This document shows positions 31,687 through 39,093 of a DNA stretch of 39,093 nucleotides, piece by piece (the first letter of the stretch is position 1; every line of letters starts with the position of its first letter). The notes under the pieces are model-generated. The model was not told where the DNA came from. It did not search any database and saw nothing but the letters and a program-made list of their open reading frames with translations. The stretch is from an uncultured Collinsella sp. (lineage in GTDB: Bacteria; Actinomycetota; Coriobacteriia; Coriobacteriales; Coriobacteriaceae). The position numbers and the translations under genes are program-made. The stretch covers positions 1 to 39,093 of the forward strand of contig CABUDJ010000010.1 in assembly GCA_902490325.1 (NCBI GenBank), in the 5' to 3' direction.

Positions 31687-32892
31687 CTACTTGACCTCGA
31701 TGAGCTCGTACTTGCTCGTGCCCAGGCCGATCTTCTCGGCGTGTGCGATACAGGCGCGCCAGTCGGTGTCGGGATGCGTGATGCAGAAGGGGTCCTTGGC
31801 CTGCTCGCCCTCCAGATGCTCGTGGTTATGCTCCATCTTGGCGGCGCTATCGGTGAGCTCGGTGTTGGGCAGCGGCTCGGATGCCATGACGGCATCGGCA
31901 CAGGCCTGGTCGATGGCGACCGGGTCGAAGCTCGCGAACATGCCGATATCGTTGACGATAGGCGTGTCGTTTTCGGGATGGCAATCGCAGTTGGGGCTGA
32001 TATCCATGGCAAGCGAGATGTGGAAGCTCGGGCGGCCGTCGACGACGGCCTTGGTGTACTCGGCGATCTTGCAGTTGAGCACGTCGGCCGCAGCGTCATA
32101 GCCGGGCTTGATGCAGTCCTGGTTGCATGCCGCAATGCAGCGTCCGCAACCCACGCAGCGATCGTGGTCGATGGCGGCCACGTGCACCGTGCGGGTGTTG
32201 CCGTTGGCAAGCTCGCGCTCGCGGGTATCGTCAAACGAGATGGCGTTGTGCGCACAGATCTTTTCGCAGGCACGGCAGCCAACGCAGTGCTCGGTCGCGA
32301 CGTTCGGCTTGCCGGCGGCATGCTGCTCCATCTTGCCGGCACGGCTGCCGCCACCCATGCCCAGATTCTTCATGGCGCCGCCAAAGCCGGCCTGCTCATG
32401 GCCCTTAAAGTGGGTGAGGCTAATCACGATATCGGCATCCATGAGTGCCTGACCGATCTTGGCCTCGCGCACGTACTCGCCGCCCTCGACCGGGACGAGC
32501 GCCTCGTCGGTGCCCTTGAGACCGTCGGCGATGATGATCTGGCAACCCGTGGCATACGGGGTAAAACCGTTCTGGTAGGCGGTGTCGATGTGCTCGAGCG
32601 CGTTTTTGCGGCTACCCACATAGAGCGTGTTGCAGTCGGTGAGGAAGGGCTTGCCGCCCAGCTCCTTCACGACATCCGCGACGGCGCGAGCGTAGTTGGG
32701 GCGCAAAAAGCTCAGGTTGCCCAACTCGCCAAAGTGAATCTTGATGGCGACGAACTTGTTCTCAAAGTCGATCTGCTCAATTCCGGCGTGACGGATGAGG
32801 CGCTTGAGCTTGTCGAGCTGGCTCTCGCGAGCATGCGTGCGCAGGTTGGTGAAGTACACCTTAGCGGGTGCTGCGGGTGCAGTTGCGGTCAT
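31687..32892 (-). CDS. DUF362 protein with two 4Fe-4S clusters
   Basis: A 401-residue soluble protein. The N-terminal DUF362 domain (KVYFTNLRTHARES..., VAIKIHFGELGN, LTDCNTLYVGSRKNALEHI, SLTHFKGHEQAGFGGAMKNLGMGGGSRAGK) is interrupted by a ferredoxin insert with two Cys motifs, CVGCRACEKICAHNAI and CVGCGRCIAACNQDCI (about residues 205-265). DUF362 proceeds after the insert (DISPNCDCHPENDTPIVNDIG). Such proteins occur in anaerobes and are presumed electron carriers or redox enzymes of unknown substrate. Monocistronic; GAGGGG lies before the ATG. Confidence 0.9.
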   Translation of the reverse strand: MTATAPAAPAKVYFTNLRTHARESQLDKLKRLIRHAGIEQIDFENKFVAIKIHFGELGNLSFLRPNYARAVADVVKELGGKPFLTDCNTLYVGSRKNALEHIDTAYQNGFTPYATGCQIIIADGLKGTDEALVPVEGGEYVREAKIGQALMDADIVISLTHFKGHEQAGFGGAMKNLGMGGGSRAGKMEQHAAGKPNVATEHCVGCRACEKICAHNAISFDDTRERELANGNTRTVHVAAIDHDRCVGCGRCIAACNQDCIKPGYDAAADVLNCKIAEYTKAVVDGRPSFHISLAMDISPNCDCHPENDTPIVNDIGMFASFDPVAIDQACADAVMASEPLPNTELTDSAAKMEHNHEHLEGEQAKDPFCITHPDTDWRACIAHAEKIGLGTSKYELIEVK

Positions 32893-32973
32893 AGATCTAT
32901 CCCCTCGGTCTATATGGCGTTACAGACATAAGAGGATGGTACCCGTTAAAGTAGGGTCAAAGTCAAGCGCGAC

Positions 32974-33008
32974 ACCTAGTCATTGGGGACGCTCTTAAAT
33001 GACTAGGT
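32974..33008. repeat. Hairpin with recurring GTCATTGGGGAC motif
   Basis: acctagtcatt (32974-32984) and aatgactaggt (32998-33008) form a perfect 11-bp stem with the motif TAGTCATTGGGGAC (32977-32990) running into the loop. It lies two nt past the ABC permease stop and may end that transcript, although no T-run is visible. Confidence 0.6.
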
Positions 33009-33010
33009 GG

Positions 33011-34216
33011 CTAGACGCGGGATTTGGTGCGTGCGAGGGCGAGGCCTGCGGCGGCGATGGCCACGGCGAAGAGTGCCGTGACGCCCAGGTCGCAGGCGAT
33101 GTCGCCCAGCACGGTGGACGTTAAATCCGAGGCGAGTGCCTTGCTGATCGCGTCGTTCACCCAATATGTCGGCACAAAATGCGCCACGGTCTGCACGGCC
33201 GAGCCCATGAGCGACAGCGGCATCCAGGCGCCGCCCAAAAACGTCATGAGCATGCCGAGTAAGTTGCCCACGCCGTTGAGCAGCTCCTCGCGCGCACCCA
33301 GGCTCGACAGCGCAAAGCCAACGGCCAGCGGCGTGCACGCCAGGGCAAACGTCGCTGCCAGCGCCAAGCACACACGGTCCACGCCAACCTCAGCGACCGC
33401 ACCGGCAAAGCCCACGACGCCCATCATGCTCGACACAAACCAGATGCAGACGGTGATCACGGCGGCGGCCGCAAACACGGCAAGCGAGCGCCGGCGCTCG
33501 GAGATTGGACCGGCATCCATACGACGCACGCGCTCGGGCTCGTTCATGCCCGAGAACACCAGACCCACCGACACGATGACCGACGAGATAATCGCGTACG
33601 CACCAAAGTTGAAATACGACTCGAGCGTGGCGGCGGCCGTCGAGTCGACCTTGACCTGATCGATCTCGACCTCCGCACGCTTCGCGGCCGCATGCTCGGC
33701 CGCCTTGGCGACGTCACCGTTGGAGGCAGTGGGCTCAAGTGCCGCCGCAGCGCCCGCGAGCGAGATCCAGCGCGAGGCCTCGGCAGACGAAAGCGCCGCC
33801 GCCATGGTGCCGGAGCCGTACGTCACGTCGAGTTTGGGCAGGGACTCCCCCGCGCGAGCGGCCGCAACGAGGTCGCCCTCAAACCCCTCCGGGATAAAGA
33901 ACACGCAGTCGGCGCTGCCCTTGGCGCTGTTGCTCTTGGAGAGCGCGTCCGCAAGGTCGTAGGTGTCGTCGCCGACGCCCGTGACCAGCTCAAAGCGCGA
34001 ACCCAGATGCTTGGTAAGCGCACGCGAAAGGTCGCTGTCGTCGCGGTCGACCACAATCACGTTGGCATCGTAGGGCTTGTACTCGGTGAGCTGCGACGAG
34101 TTCCAGCTCACCGATGCCGCGATGAATACGCCCATGAGCGAGATGAACACCGTATAGATGAGCAGGTAGAACGGGTGCGCCAGCGCCATGCGAAGCGCGG
34201 TCTTAAAGGTGCTCAT
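33011..34216 (-). CDS. ABC-2 type exporter permease (second permease)
   Basis: A 401-residue ABC2_membrane_3-type permease: TM1 near residues 15-37 (HPFYLLIYTVFISLMGVFIAA), a large extracytoplasmic domain (about 40-205), then five membrane segments including LLGMLMTFLGGAWMPLSLMGSA and YWVNDAISKAL. The start at 34216 follows AAGGAG and overlaps the upstream permease gene by 14 nt, showing coupling. With the other permease it should form a heterodimeric channel. LnrN-like by position; drug or lipid export is likely, the substrate is unknown. Confidence 0.87.
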   Translation of the reverse strand: MSTFKTALRMALAHPFYLLIYTVFISLMGVFIAASVSWNSSQLTEYKPYDANVIVVDRDDSDLSRALTKHLGSRFELVTGVGDDTYDLADALSKSNSAKGSADCVFFIPEGFEGDLVAAARAGESLPKLDVTYGSGTMAAALSSAEASRWISLAGAAAALEPTASNGDVAKAAEHAAAKRAEVEIDQVKVDSTAAATLESYFNFGAYAIISSVIVSVGLVFSGMNEPERVRRMDAGPISERRRSLAVFAAAAVITVCIWFVSSMMGVVGFAGAVAEVGVDRVCLALAATFALACTPLAVGFALSSLGAREELLNGVGNLLGMLMTFLGGAWMPLSLMGSAVQTVAHFVPTYWVNDAISKALASDLTSTVLGDIACDLGVTALFAVAIAAAGLALARTKSRV

Positions 34217-35390
34217 AGCGGCTCCTTCCAAAGATCAGCGTGGCGGCGGCAACGAACAGCAGCGCCATAAGGACCAGTGCGCCGGCGCGAACGGCAAAGG
34301 GGCCCAGGTCCTCAAAGAAATACAGGCGGTTGAACATGTCGCAGATAAGCTTGACGGGGTTGAGCCAGCACTCGGCAGGGCAGGCGCGGGCGACGTCGTC
34401 GGCAAGCGCCATCGCCGGCTCGCCGTAGAGGCCGGCGAACAGGGCGCACGTGGTAGCAAAGCCCGTAAGGATGCCGGACTTGGACGCCTTGCCGCCCTTA
34501 ACGGGAAGCGTGCCCACAAAGAGCCCCAGGCCCGTGGCGGCAAGCGCGGAAGCGGCGCCGCCCACCAGACACAGTCCCTCGCGCCCGCCAAAGTCGACGC
34601 CCACGACCAGGCGCACATAGCCAATCGCGATCGTCATCGAGGCGAAGGAGACCAGCCACGAGCCGACAAAGATGCCGGCCAGCGACGCCGTCTTGGAAAG
34701 GCCGCCCACGCAGCGGCGCGCGCCAAGGCCCGACAGATTGGGCTGCAAATCGACGACGCTCAAGGCAGCAAACTCGGCAGACATCATCGCAACCAGGCCA
34801 AAGAGCGCGTAGTAGTAGATGACCGTGCCATCGGGCGTGGTGCGCGTCAGGCTAACGCGGCGGGTGCCGCCCTCTAGCGACAGGGCGCGCGCAACCGCCT
34901 CCGGGTCGGCGAGCGCCGCCGGGTTGTCCTGGGCAATCTGGGACATGAGCTCGGCATTTTGCGTATACGAGCTTGCCACCGTCTCCAGAATGCTGCGGTC
35001 GGTGAGCACCGACGAGGCGCGCGAGTTGTCATAGCTCGAAAGCAGCGTGAGCTTGGGCGTGCCCGCGTCGTCGACCGTATAGATGCCCGCGACCTCGCCG
35101 GCCTTAAGCGCACGGTTCGCGTCGGCTGCATCGTCGCACTCGTGGATCTCGAGCAGCTGGTCGTCGCCCTCCTTGGCAAGCGACGTCGCCACATCCTTAA
35201 AGGTCGAGGCGTCCCAGGCTTCGTCAGCGACAACGGCCACCGGCACCGGGTCGATCTTGCCGTCGGAGCTGAGGTTCGCAAACATAAACATGAACATCGT
35301 GGAAAGCGCGACGGGAAAGATCGCGCCCCAAACCCACGTGCTCGGCCGGCGCAGCAGCGTCTTGACCGTAATGATAATGGTGTTGAACAT
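34203..35390 (-). CDS. ABC-2 type exporter permease (first permease)
   Basis: A 395-residue permease with the same layout: TM1 at about 18-40 (WVWGAIFPVALSTMFMFMFANL), an extracytoplasmic domain (about 42-190), then TM segments from YYYALFGLVAMMSAEFAAL onward, with PAECWLNPVKLICDMFNRLYFF in the last loop. It begins 9 nt after the ATPase gene stop. It resembles LnrM/YhgE-type exporters. The paired, non-identical permeases point to a heterodimeric exporter of antimicrobial lipids, polyenes or peptides rather than an importer; no binding protein is present. Confidence 0.87.
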   Translation of the reverse strand: MFNTIIITVKTLLRRPSTWVWGAIFPVALSTMFMFMFANLSSDGKIDPVPVAVVADEAWDASTFKDVATSLAKEGDDQLLEIHECDDAADANRALKAGEVAGIYTVDDAGTPKLTLLSSYDNSRASSVLTDRSILETVASSYTQNAELMSQIAQDNPAALADPEAVARALSLEGGTRRVSLTRTTPDGTVIYYYALFGLVAMMSAEFAALSVVDLQPNLSGLGARRCVGGLSKTASLAGIFVGSWLVSFASMTIAIGYVRLVVGVDFGGREGLCLVGGAASALAATGLGLFVGTLPVKGGKASKSGILTGFATTCALFAGLYGEPAMALADDVARACPAECWLNPVKLICDMFNRLYFFEDLGPFAVRAGALVLMALLFVAAATLIFGRSRYEHL

Positions 35391-35399
35391 GGCTGTCCC

Positions 35400-36338
35400 C
35401 TAGTCGCGCAGCTCGCGGCCGGTGATCTCGAGGAACACGTCGTTGAGAGTCGGCGGCTCGCTCCACACGCGGCCGAGCGCCACGTCGGCGGCGCGCAGCG
35501 TATCGAGGATGTCGACCAGATTGTGCGGGCTCGCTTCGCAGGTGCAGACGAGCTCGCCGCCCGACAGCCCAACCGAAAGCACATGCTCGAGGGCGCGCAG
35601 GCGCTCAACCGTGGCGGTCTCGACGGCGCCGACCTCGACGGTCACGCGCTCGCCCATCTGAATCATGCGCTTGAGTTCGTCGTTGGTGCCCTGCGCCAGC
35701 ACGCGGCCGCCGTCCATGATCATGATGCGGCTGCAAATCTGCTCGACTTCCTCCATGTAATGGCTGGTATACACCACCGTGGCGCCCTCGTCGCGCAGGC
35801 GGCAGATGCCCTCCAGGATGGCGTTGCGGCTCTGCGGGTCGACCGCCACCGTGGGCTCGTCAAAAAAGATGAGCTCGGGCTCGTGCGCGATACCGCAGGC
35901 GATGTTGAGGCGACGCGCCAGGCCGCCCGAGAGCTTGCCGGGGCGAAACTTGGTAAAGTCGCCCAGCCCGACAAAGTCGATCGCCTCGTCCACCAGCGCG
36001 CGGCGGCGCTTGCGGTCGTTGACGTAAAGGCTGCAGAAATAGTCGATGTTCTCGCGCACCGTAAGCTCGTCAAACACCGCCACCTGCTGCGGCACCACGC
36101 CGATGCGGCGCTTGAGGTCGTAGCGGGCGGGCGTCATGGGCTCGCCGAACAGCTCGATGGCGCCTTTGTCGTAGGCGAGCAACTGCAGAATGCAGTTGAT
36201 GGACGTGGTCTTGCCCGAGCCGTTGGGGCCCAGCAGGCCAAAGATCTCGCCGGGGGCGATGCTCAGGTTAAAGTGGTCGAGCGCGATAAGATCGTCGTAG
36301 CGCTTGACGAGGTTTTCGACGTGGACGATGTCTGTCAT
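35400..36338 (-). CDS. ABC exporter ATP-binding protein
   Basis: A 312-residue ATPase: Walker A GLLGPNGSGKTTS (about 34-46), Q-loop VVPQQVAVFDELT, ABC signature KLSGGLARRLNIA, Walker B LIFFDEPTVAVDPQSR, and H-loop VVYTSHYMEE. The C-terminal ~80 residues (from MIQMGERVTVEV) match the extra domain of drug-type exporter ATPases (DrrA/CcmA class). First gene of the three-gene exporter operon, divergent from the two-component system at 36536, which probably regulates it. Confidence 0.94.
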   Translation of the reverse strand: MTDIVHVENLVKRYDDLIALDHFNLSIAPGEIFGLLGPNGSGKTTSINCILQLLAYDKGAIELFGEPMTPARYDLKRRIGVVPQQVAVFDELTVRENIDYFCSLYVNDRKRRRALVDEAIDFVGLGDFTKFRPGKLSGGLARRLNIACGIAHEPELIFFDEPTVAVDPQSRNAILEGICRLRDEGATVVYTSHYMEEVEQICSRIMIMDGGRVLAQGTNDELKRMIQMGERVTVEVGAVETATVERLRALEHVLSVGLSGGELVCTCEASPHNLVDILDTLRAADVALGRVWSEPPTLNDVFLEITGRELRD

Positions 36339-36523
36339 GAGTCGGCCCTTCCGTTGATTGCGGCCCGGTACGATTGCATCATCGCAGGAGCCGCCGGCGC
36401 GCGCCAGTGAGCTTTGTCACGAATGCGGGGCTTGGCCGCGTGGCCCGCCGGCGCTCCCAATTTACCGTGCGGGAGGAATGTCACGGTCACGCGGGCGGCC
36501 CCTCCACCACACGCGACTTCGCG

Positions 36524-36529
36524 TACAAT
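36524..36529 (+). promoter_or_regulatory. -10 box immediately before the histidine kinase ATG
   Basis: TACAAT (36524-36529) ends 6 nt before the ATG at 36536 and there is no Shine-Dalgarno between, so transcription would start at or next to the A of the ATG: a likely leaderless mRNA. No good -35 is seen. Confidence 0.5.
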
Positions 36530-36535
36530 ACCCGT

Positions 36536-37681
36536 ATGAACAGGCTTTTCGACAAATCGATCGTGCTGGCGTGCTGTATCGCAGCCGCCACGGGCCTTGC
36601 TGTGGACGCTCGCCTGGTCGCGGCGTTTTGCCTTGGCGTTATTACCACCTCGCTGGCCGAGCTCGCGCAGAAGGATCGCACGTGCCGCACAAGCGAGGCC
36701 GCGAGCTACGCTTACATCATCGCGGCCGTCTTCGTGCCGCCGTTTGTGCCGTTTGCGCCTCTCGCCCTCTATGACATTGCGCGGCGGGTGCGCCGCGAGC
36801 ACGCCTGGGTCGTGCTGAGCATTGGCATCGCCTTTGTCTTTGCGCTCGTCGCGGACCTTCGCACCGACGCGCTCACCGCCCGAACGCTCCTGCTGACCGC
36901 CATCCTTTCGGTTGCCGCCACCTTGTTATCGCTACGTACCGCCCAGCTAGAGCGCGAGCAGCAGCGCATGCGCCGTACCCGCGACGAGCTGCAGGAACGA
37001 GCCCTCGCGCTCGAGGCATGCAACCGCGATCTTGCCGATCGCCAGGACTACGAAGTCGAGCTCGCGACGCTCGCCGAACGCGCCCGCATCGCGCGCGAGA
37101 TCCACGACAATGTGGGCCACCAGCTCACGCGCGCCTCGCTGCAGGCCGAAGCGCTGCGCGTGGTCCACGCCGACGAGCCCGGCGTCGCCGCCGATTTCGC
37201 CGACGTTAAACGCACGGTTGACGAGGCACTCCAGCTTGTGCGCACCAGCGTCCACGCGCTCAACGACAACGCTGTCGACCTTTCCGTGCAGCTCGAACGC
37301 ATTGTTGAAGGCGCGCGCTCGGACGGCGGTCCGCAGATTGAGCTTGAAGTTATGACCGAGCATGCACCCGCAAACGTCGCCAACTGCTTTGCGGCGGTCC
37401 TGCGCGAGGCGCTCTCCAACACCATGCGCCACGCTTGCGCCCAGACCGTCACCGTACGATGCATGGAGCATCCGTCGTTTTACCAGCTCATCGTTACCGA
37501 CGATGGCGCGGGCGGGGTCCGAGCAAGCAGCCGCGGTGCCGCGGAGGGCATGGGGCTCGCCTCCATGCGCGAGCGCATCGAGGCGCTTGGCGGCACCTTC
37601 ACCGCCGGCTCGCGTGCCAGCGCCGGCGGCTGGCGCGTGTTTGCCACCGTTCCCAAACAGCAAGGAGATGAGGGCCGATGA
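36536..37681 (+). CDS. NarL-type sensor histidine kinase
   Basis: A 381-residue membrane kinase. About five or six membrane segments (8-135) without a large external loop suggest sensing in the membrane, as in intramembrane-sensing kinases such as LiaS, DesK or LnrJ. A coiled linker (136-178) leads to HisKA_3 with phospho-acceptor His190 in AREIHDNVGHQLTRASL, then HATPase_c with EALSNTMRHA (N box), TDDGAGG (G1) and GMGLASMRERIEALGG (G2). The ATG at 36536 is chosen over the longer frame because residues before it are Arg-rich and lack family similarity. It overlaps the regulator gene (ATGA). Divergent from an ABC exporter, it probably senses that exporter's substrate. Confidence 0.9.
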   Translation: MNRLFDKSIVLACCIAAATGLAVDARLVAAFCLGVITTSLAELAQKDRTCRTSEAASYAYIIAAVFVPPFVPFAPLALYDIARRVRREHAWVVLSIGIAFVFALVADLRTDALTARTLLLTAILSVAATLLSLRTAQLEREQQRMRRTRDELQERALALEACNRDLADRQDYEVELATLAERARIAREIHDNVGHQLTRASLQAEALRVVHADEPGVAADFADVKRTVDEALQLVRTSVHALNDNAVDLSVQLERIVEGARSDGGPQIELEVMTEHAPANVANCFAAVLREALSNTMRHACAQTVTVRCMEHPSFYQLIVTDDGAGGVRASSRGAAEGMGLASMRERIEALGGTFTAGSRASAGGWRVFATVPKQQGDEGR

Positions 37682-38307
37682 GGCTCATCGTTGTCGACGA
37701 CGACCGCTTGGTGGTCGATTCGCTCAAGATTATCCTGGGCGCCCAGCCGCAGATCGAAGTGGTGGGCACCGGTGCCAACGGTAACGATGCGGTTTCGCTC
37801 TATGTCGAACACGCGCCCGATATCACACTGCTCGACATTCAGATGCCGGGGCGTGACGGACTTTCGGCGGCACGCGAGATCCTTGAGCGCGACCCTTCGG
37901 CGCACGTGGTGTTTCTGACGACATTCTCGGATGACGAGTACATTGTGTCGGCGCTCAAGCTCGGCGCCCGCGGCTACCTGATCAAGACCGATGTCGCCGC
38001 CATTCCGCCGGCGTTGGCGCAGGTCATGGACGGTAAACGCATACTCGAGGGCAAGGCGATCGAGGACATCGACTTTGACGGAACGGGCGTCAAAGCGGGC
38101 ACGCCCCGCCGGCCCGCAGCCTTCGCCAGCCTGACCGACCGCGAGTTCGAAGTCGCCGAGCTCATCGCCCGCGGCCTCGACAACAAGGAGATCGCCGCCA
38201 CCGCCTACATGGGCGAAGGCACCGTGCGCAACCACATCAGCTCGATCCTGGCAAAGATGGGCCTGCGCAACCGCACGCAGATCGCCATCGCCTACCTGCG
38301 AGGGTAG
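37678..38307 (+). CDS. NarL/LuxR-family response regulator
   Basis: A 209-residue regulator. The receiver domain has acidic residues D7-D9, phospho-acceptor D53 (TLLDIQMPG), Thr81 (FLTTFSD) and Lys103 (GYLIKTD). The C-terminal LuxR helix-turn-helix begins at about residue 143 (LTDREFEVAELIARGLDNKEIAATAYMGEGTVRNHISSILAKMGL). Its ATG overlaps the kinase stop (ATGA), a coupled pair. Expected to activate the divergent ABC exporter genes. No terminator was recognised downstream before the repeat region. Confidence 0.95.
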   Translation: MRLIVVDDDRLVVDSLKIILGAQPQIEVVGTGANGNDAVSLYVEHAPDITLLDIQMPGRDGLSAAREILERDPSAHVVFLTTFSDDEYIVSALKLGARGYLIKTDVAAIPPALAQVMDGKRILEGKAIEDIDFDGTGVKAGTPRRPAAFASLTDREFEVAELIARGLDNKEIAATAYMGEGTVRNHISSILAKMGLRNRTQIAIAYLRG

Positions 38308-38367
38308 TTGCCCAACGGCCGACCACCCCGGCATAGCAAAATGTCTGCTACCGCTTTAATGCCATTT

Positions 38368-38521
38368 CAAAACTATGCCGGTTTACGGGGCTAAACCCAG
38401 GAACCCCGTCCATACTTGCTTTTTTCGAAAATTGACGGCTCATCTACCTGCGGTTTTATTCTTGCAACTATCGGCATGGTTGGGGGTTCGCGATTCGGCC
38501 CCGTAAACCGACATAGTTTTG
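38368..38521 (-). repeat. Inverted-repeat unit A of the tandem array
   Basis: Arms of 24 nt (38368-38391 and 38498-38521) match with one exception; the plus-strand 5' arm starts CAAAACTATGCCGG and continues TTTACGGGGC. The single difference is C/A on the plus strand but U-G on the minus, so a minus-strand RNA would pair fully. The 106-nt loop has the core CTACCTGCGGTTTT (38444-38457) and GGCATGGTTGGGGG. Total 154 bp, the same as unit B. Confidence 0.85.
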
Positions 38522-38564
38522 GAACAGTGGGGTCACATACCGACGCCCCGCAAGCCGTACAGAG

Positions 38565-38588
38565 CCAAAAATGATCCGTTTTCCTCCG
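38565..38588 (-). repeat. Conserved spacer segment between array units
   Basis: The minus strand reads CGGAGGAAAACGGATCATTT.., repeated almost exactly at 38802-38824 (237 bp away). It lies between the inverted repeats and keeps the ~240-bp period, so the repeating unit includes more than the hairpin. Confidence 0.7.
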
Positions 38589-38605
38589 TCCCCAACGGAT
38601 CAACT

Positions 38606-38759
38606 CAAAACTATGCCGGTTTACTACGATGAATCGCCCACCTTCGACCACGGTAAATTGCGCGCTTGCAAAACCGCAGGTAGAAAGCTTGCGATATTTA
38701 GAAAAATGCAATCATGGTCGGGAATGTCGAATTCATCGTAGTAAACCGACATAGTTTTG
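38606..38759 (-). repeat. Inverted-repeat unit B of the tandem array
   Basis: Arms of 29 nt (38606-38634 and 38731-38759). The outer 19 nt equal those of unit A (CAAAACTATGCCGGTTTAC), but the inner 10 nt differ (tacgatgaat against attcatcgta) and still pair perfectly. The same C/A (U-G on minus) position as in A is kept. The loop core occurs in the opposite orientation, AAAACCGCAGGTAG (38670-38683). Total 154 bp; it starts 238 bp after unit A. Confidence 0.85.
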
Positions 38760-38850
38760 TTCGGATAGTCCCGCACGGATACCATCCCAGGCCTCGCGGA
38801 ACCAAAATGATCCGTTTTCTTCCGCCCGCGGAGGTCGGCTGACGGCGCCC

Positions 38851-39010
38851 GCCACGGAATCGGCCCATCTACTACGTTTGACCCGACATCCCCAACCATA
38901 CCCCCGTTTTGAACAAAACCGCAGGCGTTCTACCTGCGGTTTTGTTTTCGCGTTTTTTGGCATGGTTGGGGGTAAGGGACTAAACGTAGTAGATGGGCCG
39001 GTTCCATGGC
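38851..39010 (-). repeat. Inverted-repeat unit C of the tandem array
   Basis: The 19-nt perfect arms (38861-38879 and 38982-39000, CGGCCCATCTACTACGTTT) extend outward to 29 nt with two differences, one of them a U-G pair on either strand. Arm sequence is unrelated to A and B, but the loop has the same core CTACCTGCGGTTTT (38930-38943), here paired with AAAACCGCAGG (38915-38925), and the flanks CCCCAACCATAC / GGCATGGTTGGGG. It starts 245 bp after unit B. Confidence 0.85.
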
Positions 39011-39031
39011 AAGCCCTTCTCGCCTACGCAC

Positions 39032-39071
39032 AAAAGCGCCGCCACGGAGAAGGGAGATGTCTCCGTGGCGG
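39032..39071 (-). terminator. Terminator of a minus-strand gene beyond the right edge
   Basis: A 12-bp stem, ccgccacggaga (39039-39050) and tctccgtggcgg (39060-39071), followed on the minus strand by CGC and TTTT (39032-39035). The gene it serves lies outside the window. Confidence 0.8.
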
Positions 39072-39093
39072 CTGGGGGACGCCCAAGACGGTG

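Larger units (their letters stand above)
38308..39093. other. Gene-free region holding a tandem array of large inverted repeats
   Basis: No convincing gene is present in these 786 nt. Short minus-strand frames cover parts of it, but they begin and end inside the repeats. The region holds three units of ~240 bp (entries below) and a terminator near the right edge. Confidence 0.8.

Noticed and set aside
38391..38963. Three short minus-strand frames (about 76-106 residues) over the repeat array
   Set aside because: They start and stop inside the inverted repeats, overlap one another, and share peptides such as KTDHF only because the DNA units repeat. Better explained as non-coding repeats.
38368..39010. 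CRISPR array or integron attC cassette array
   Set aside because: Repeats are ~240 bp apart, are long palindromes with conserved loops and variable arms, and no cas gene or integrase is present. attC sites lack such perfect long arms and would separate genes.

Overview
The window looks like a piece of chromosome from a high-GC gut actinobacterium of the class Coriobacteriia, most likely Collinsella or a close relative. This is inferred from GC-rich codon use, the gene set (an Nramp-related Mg2+ transporter of the kind known from Eggerthella, sugar PTS genes with a LicT-type antiterminator, DUF4867, LuxS, a DUF362 ferredoxin) and intergenic palindromes full of A/T tracts. No tRNA, rRNA or CRISPR array was seen.

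Layout. 1-881 is an IS110-family transposase cut by the left edge. 1351-2457 is a stand-alone AAA-type ATPase, followed by small palindromic repeats. 2653-5140 (minus strand) holds DUF4867, luxS and a ROK sugar kinase. 5167-11714 (minus) is a LacI-regulated sugar block: fucose-isomerase-like enzyme, split transketolase, FGGY kinase and a truncated YczE-like membrane gene. 11897-15972 (minus) is a beta-glucoside operon in the order licT, PTS EIIBC, 6-phospho-beta-glucosidase. A textbook ribonucleic antiterminator (RAT) and terminator sit in the licT leader. 16070-18037 is a nucleoside hydrolase plus ribokinase pair.

18224-20467 (plus) is an OatA-like acyltransferase. 21012-24127 (minus) pairs an NRMT-type Nramp protein with a PRC/MgtE-N/CBS membrane protein, probably for Mg2+ homeostasis. 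24500-30283 (minus) is a group of envelope genes: a catalytically degenerate NodB protein, a PRC-barrel protein, a YtxH protein, a stand-alone cyanophycin-synthetase N-domain-like protein, a CorC/HlyC protein and a haemolysin III homologue. 30470-31435 (plus) is a membrane-anchored alpha/beta hydrolase, and 31687-32892 (minus) a DUF362 ferredoxin. 33011-36338 (minus) is an ABC exporter with two permeases and one ATPase. It is divergent from a NarL-type two-component system at 36536-38307 (plus), an arrangement resembling LnrLMN/LnrJK.

The least explained part is 38368-39010: three tandem ~240-bp units, each holding a 154-160 bp inverted repeat. The arm sequences differ between units while staying self-complementary, and the loops share a core. 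Possibly related single elements lie at 20715-20914 and 31474-31604. Other observations worth following are the cyanophycin-N-like protein, the unassigned isomerase/kinase/split-transketolase operon, the NodB pseudoenzyme, and mutually exclusive hairpins between the PTS and glucosidase genes.
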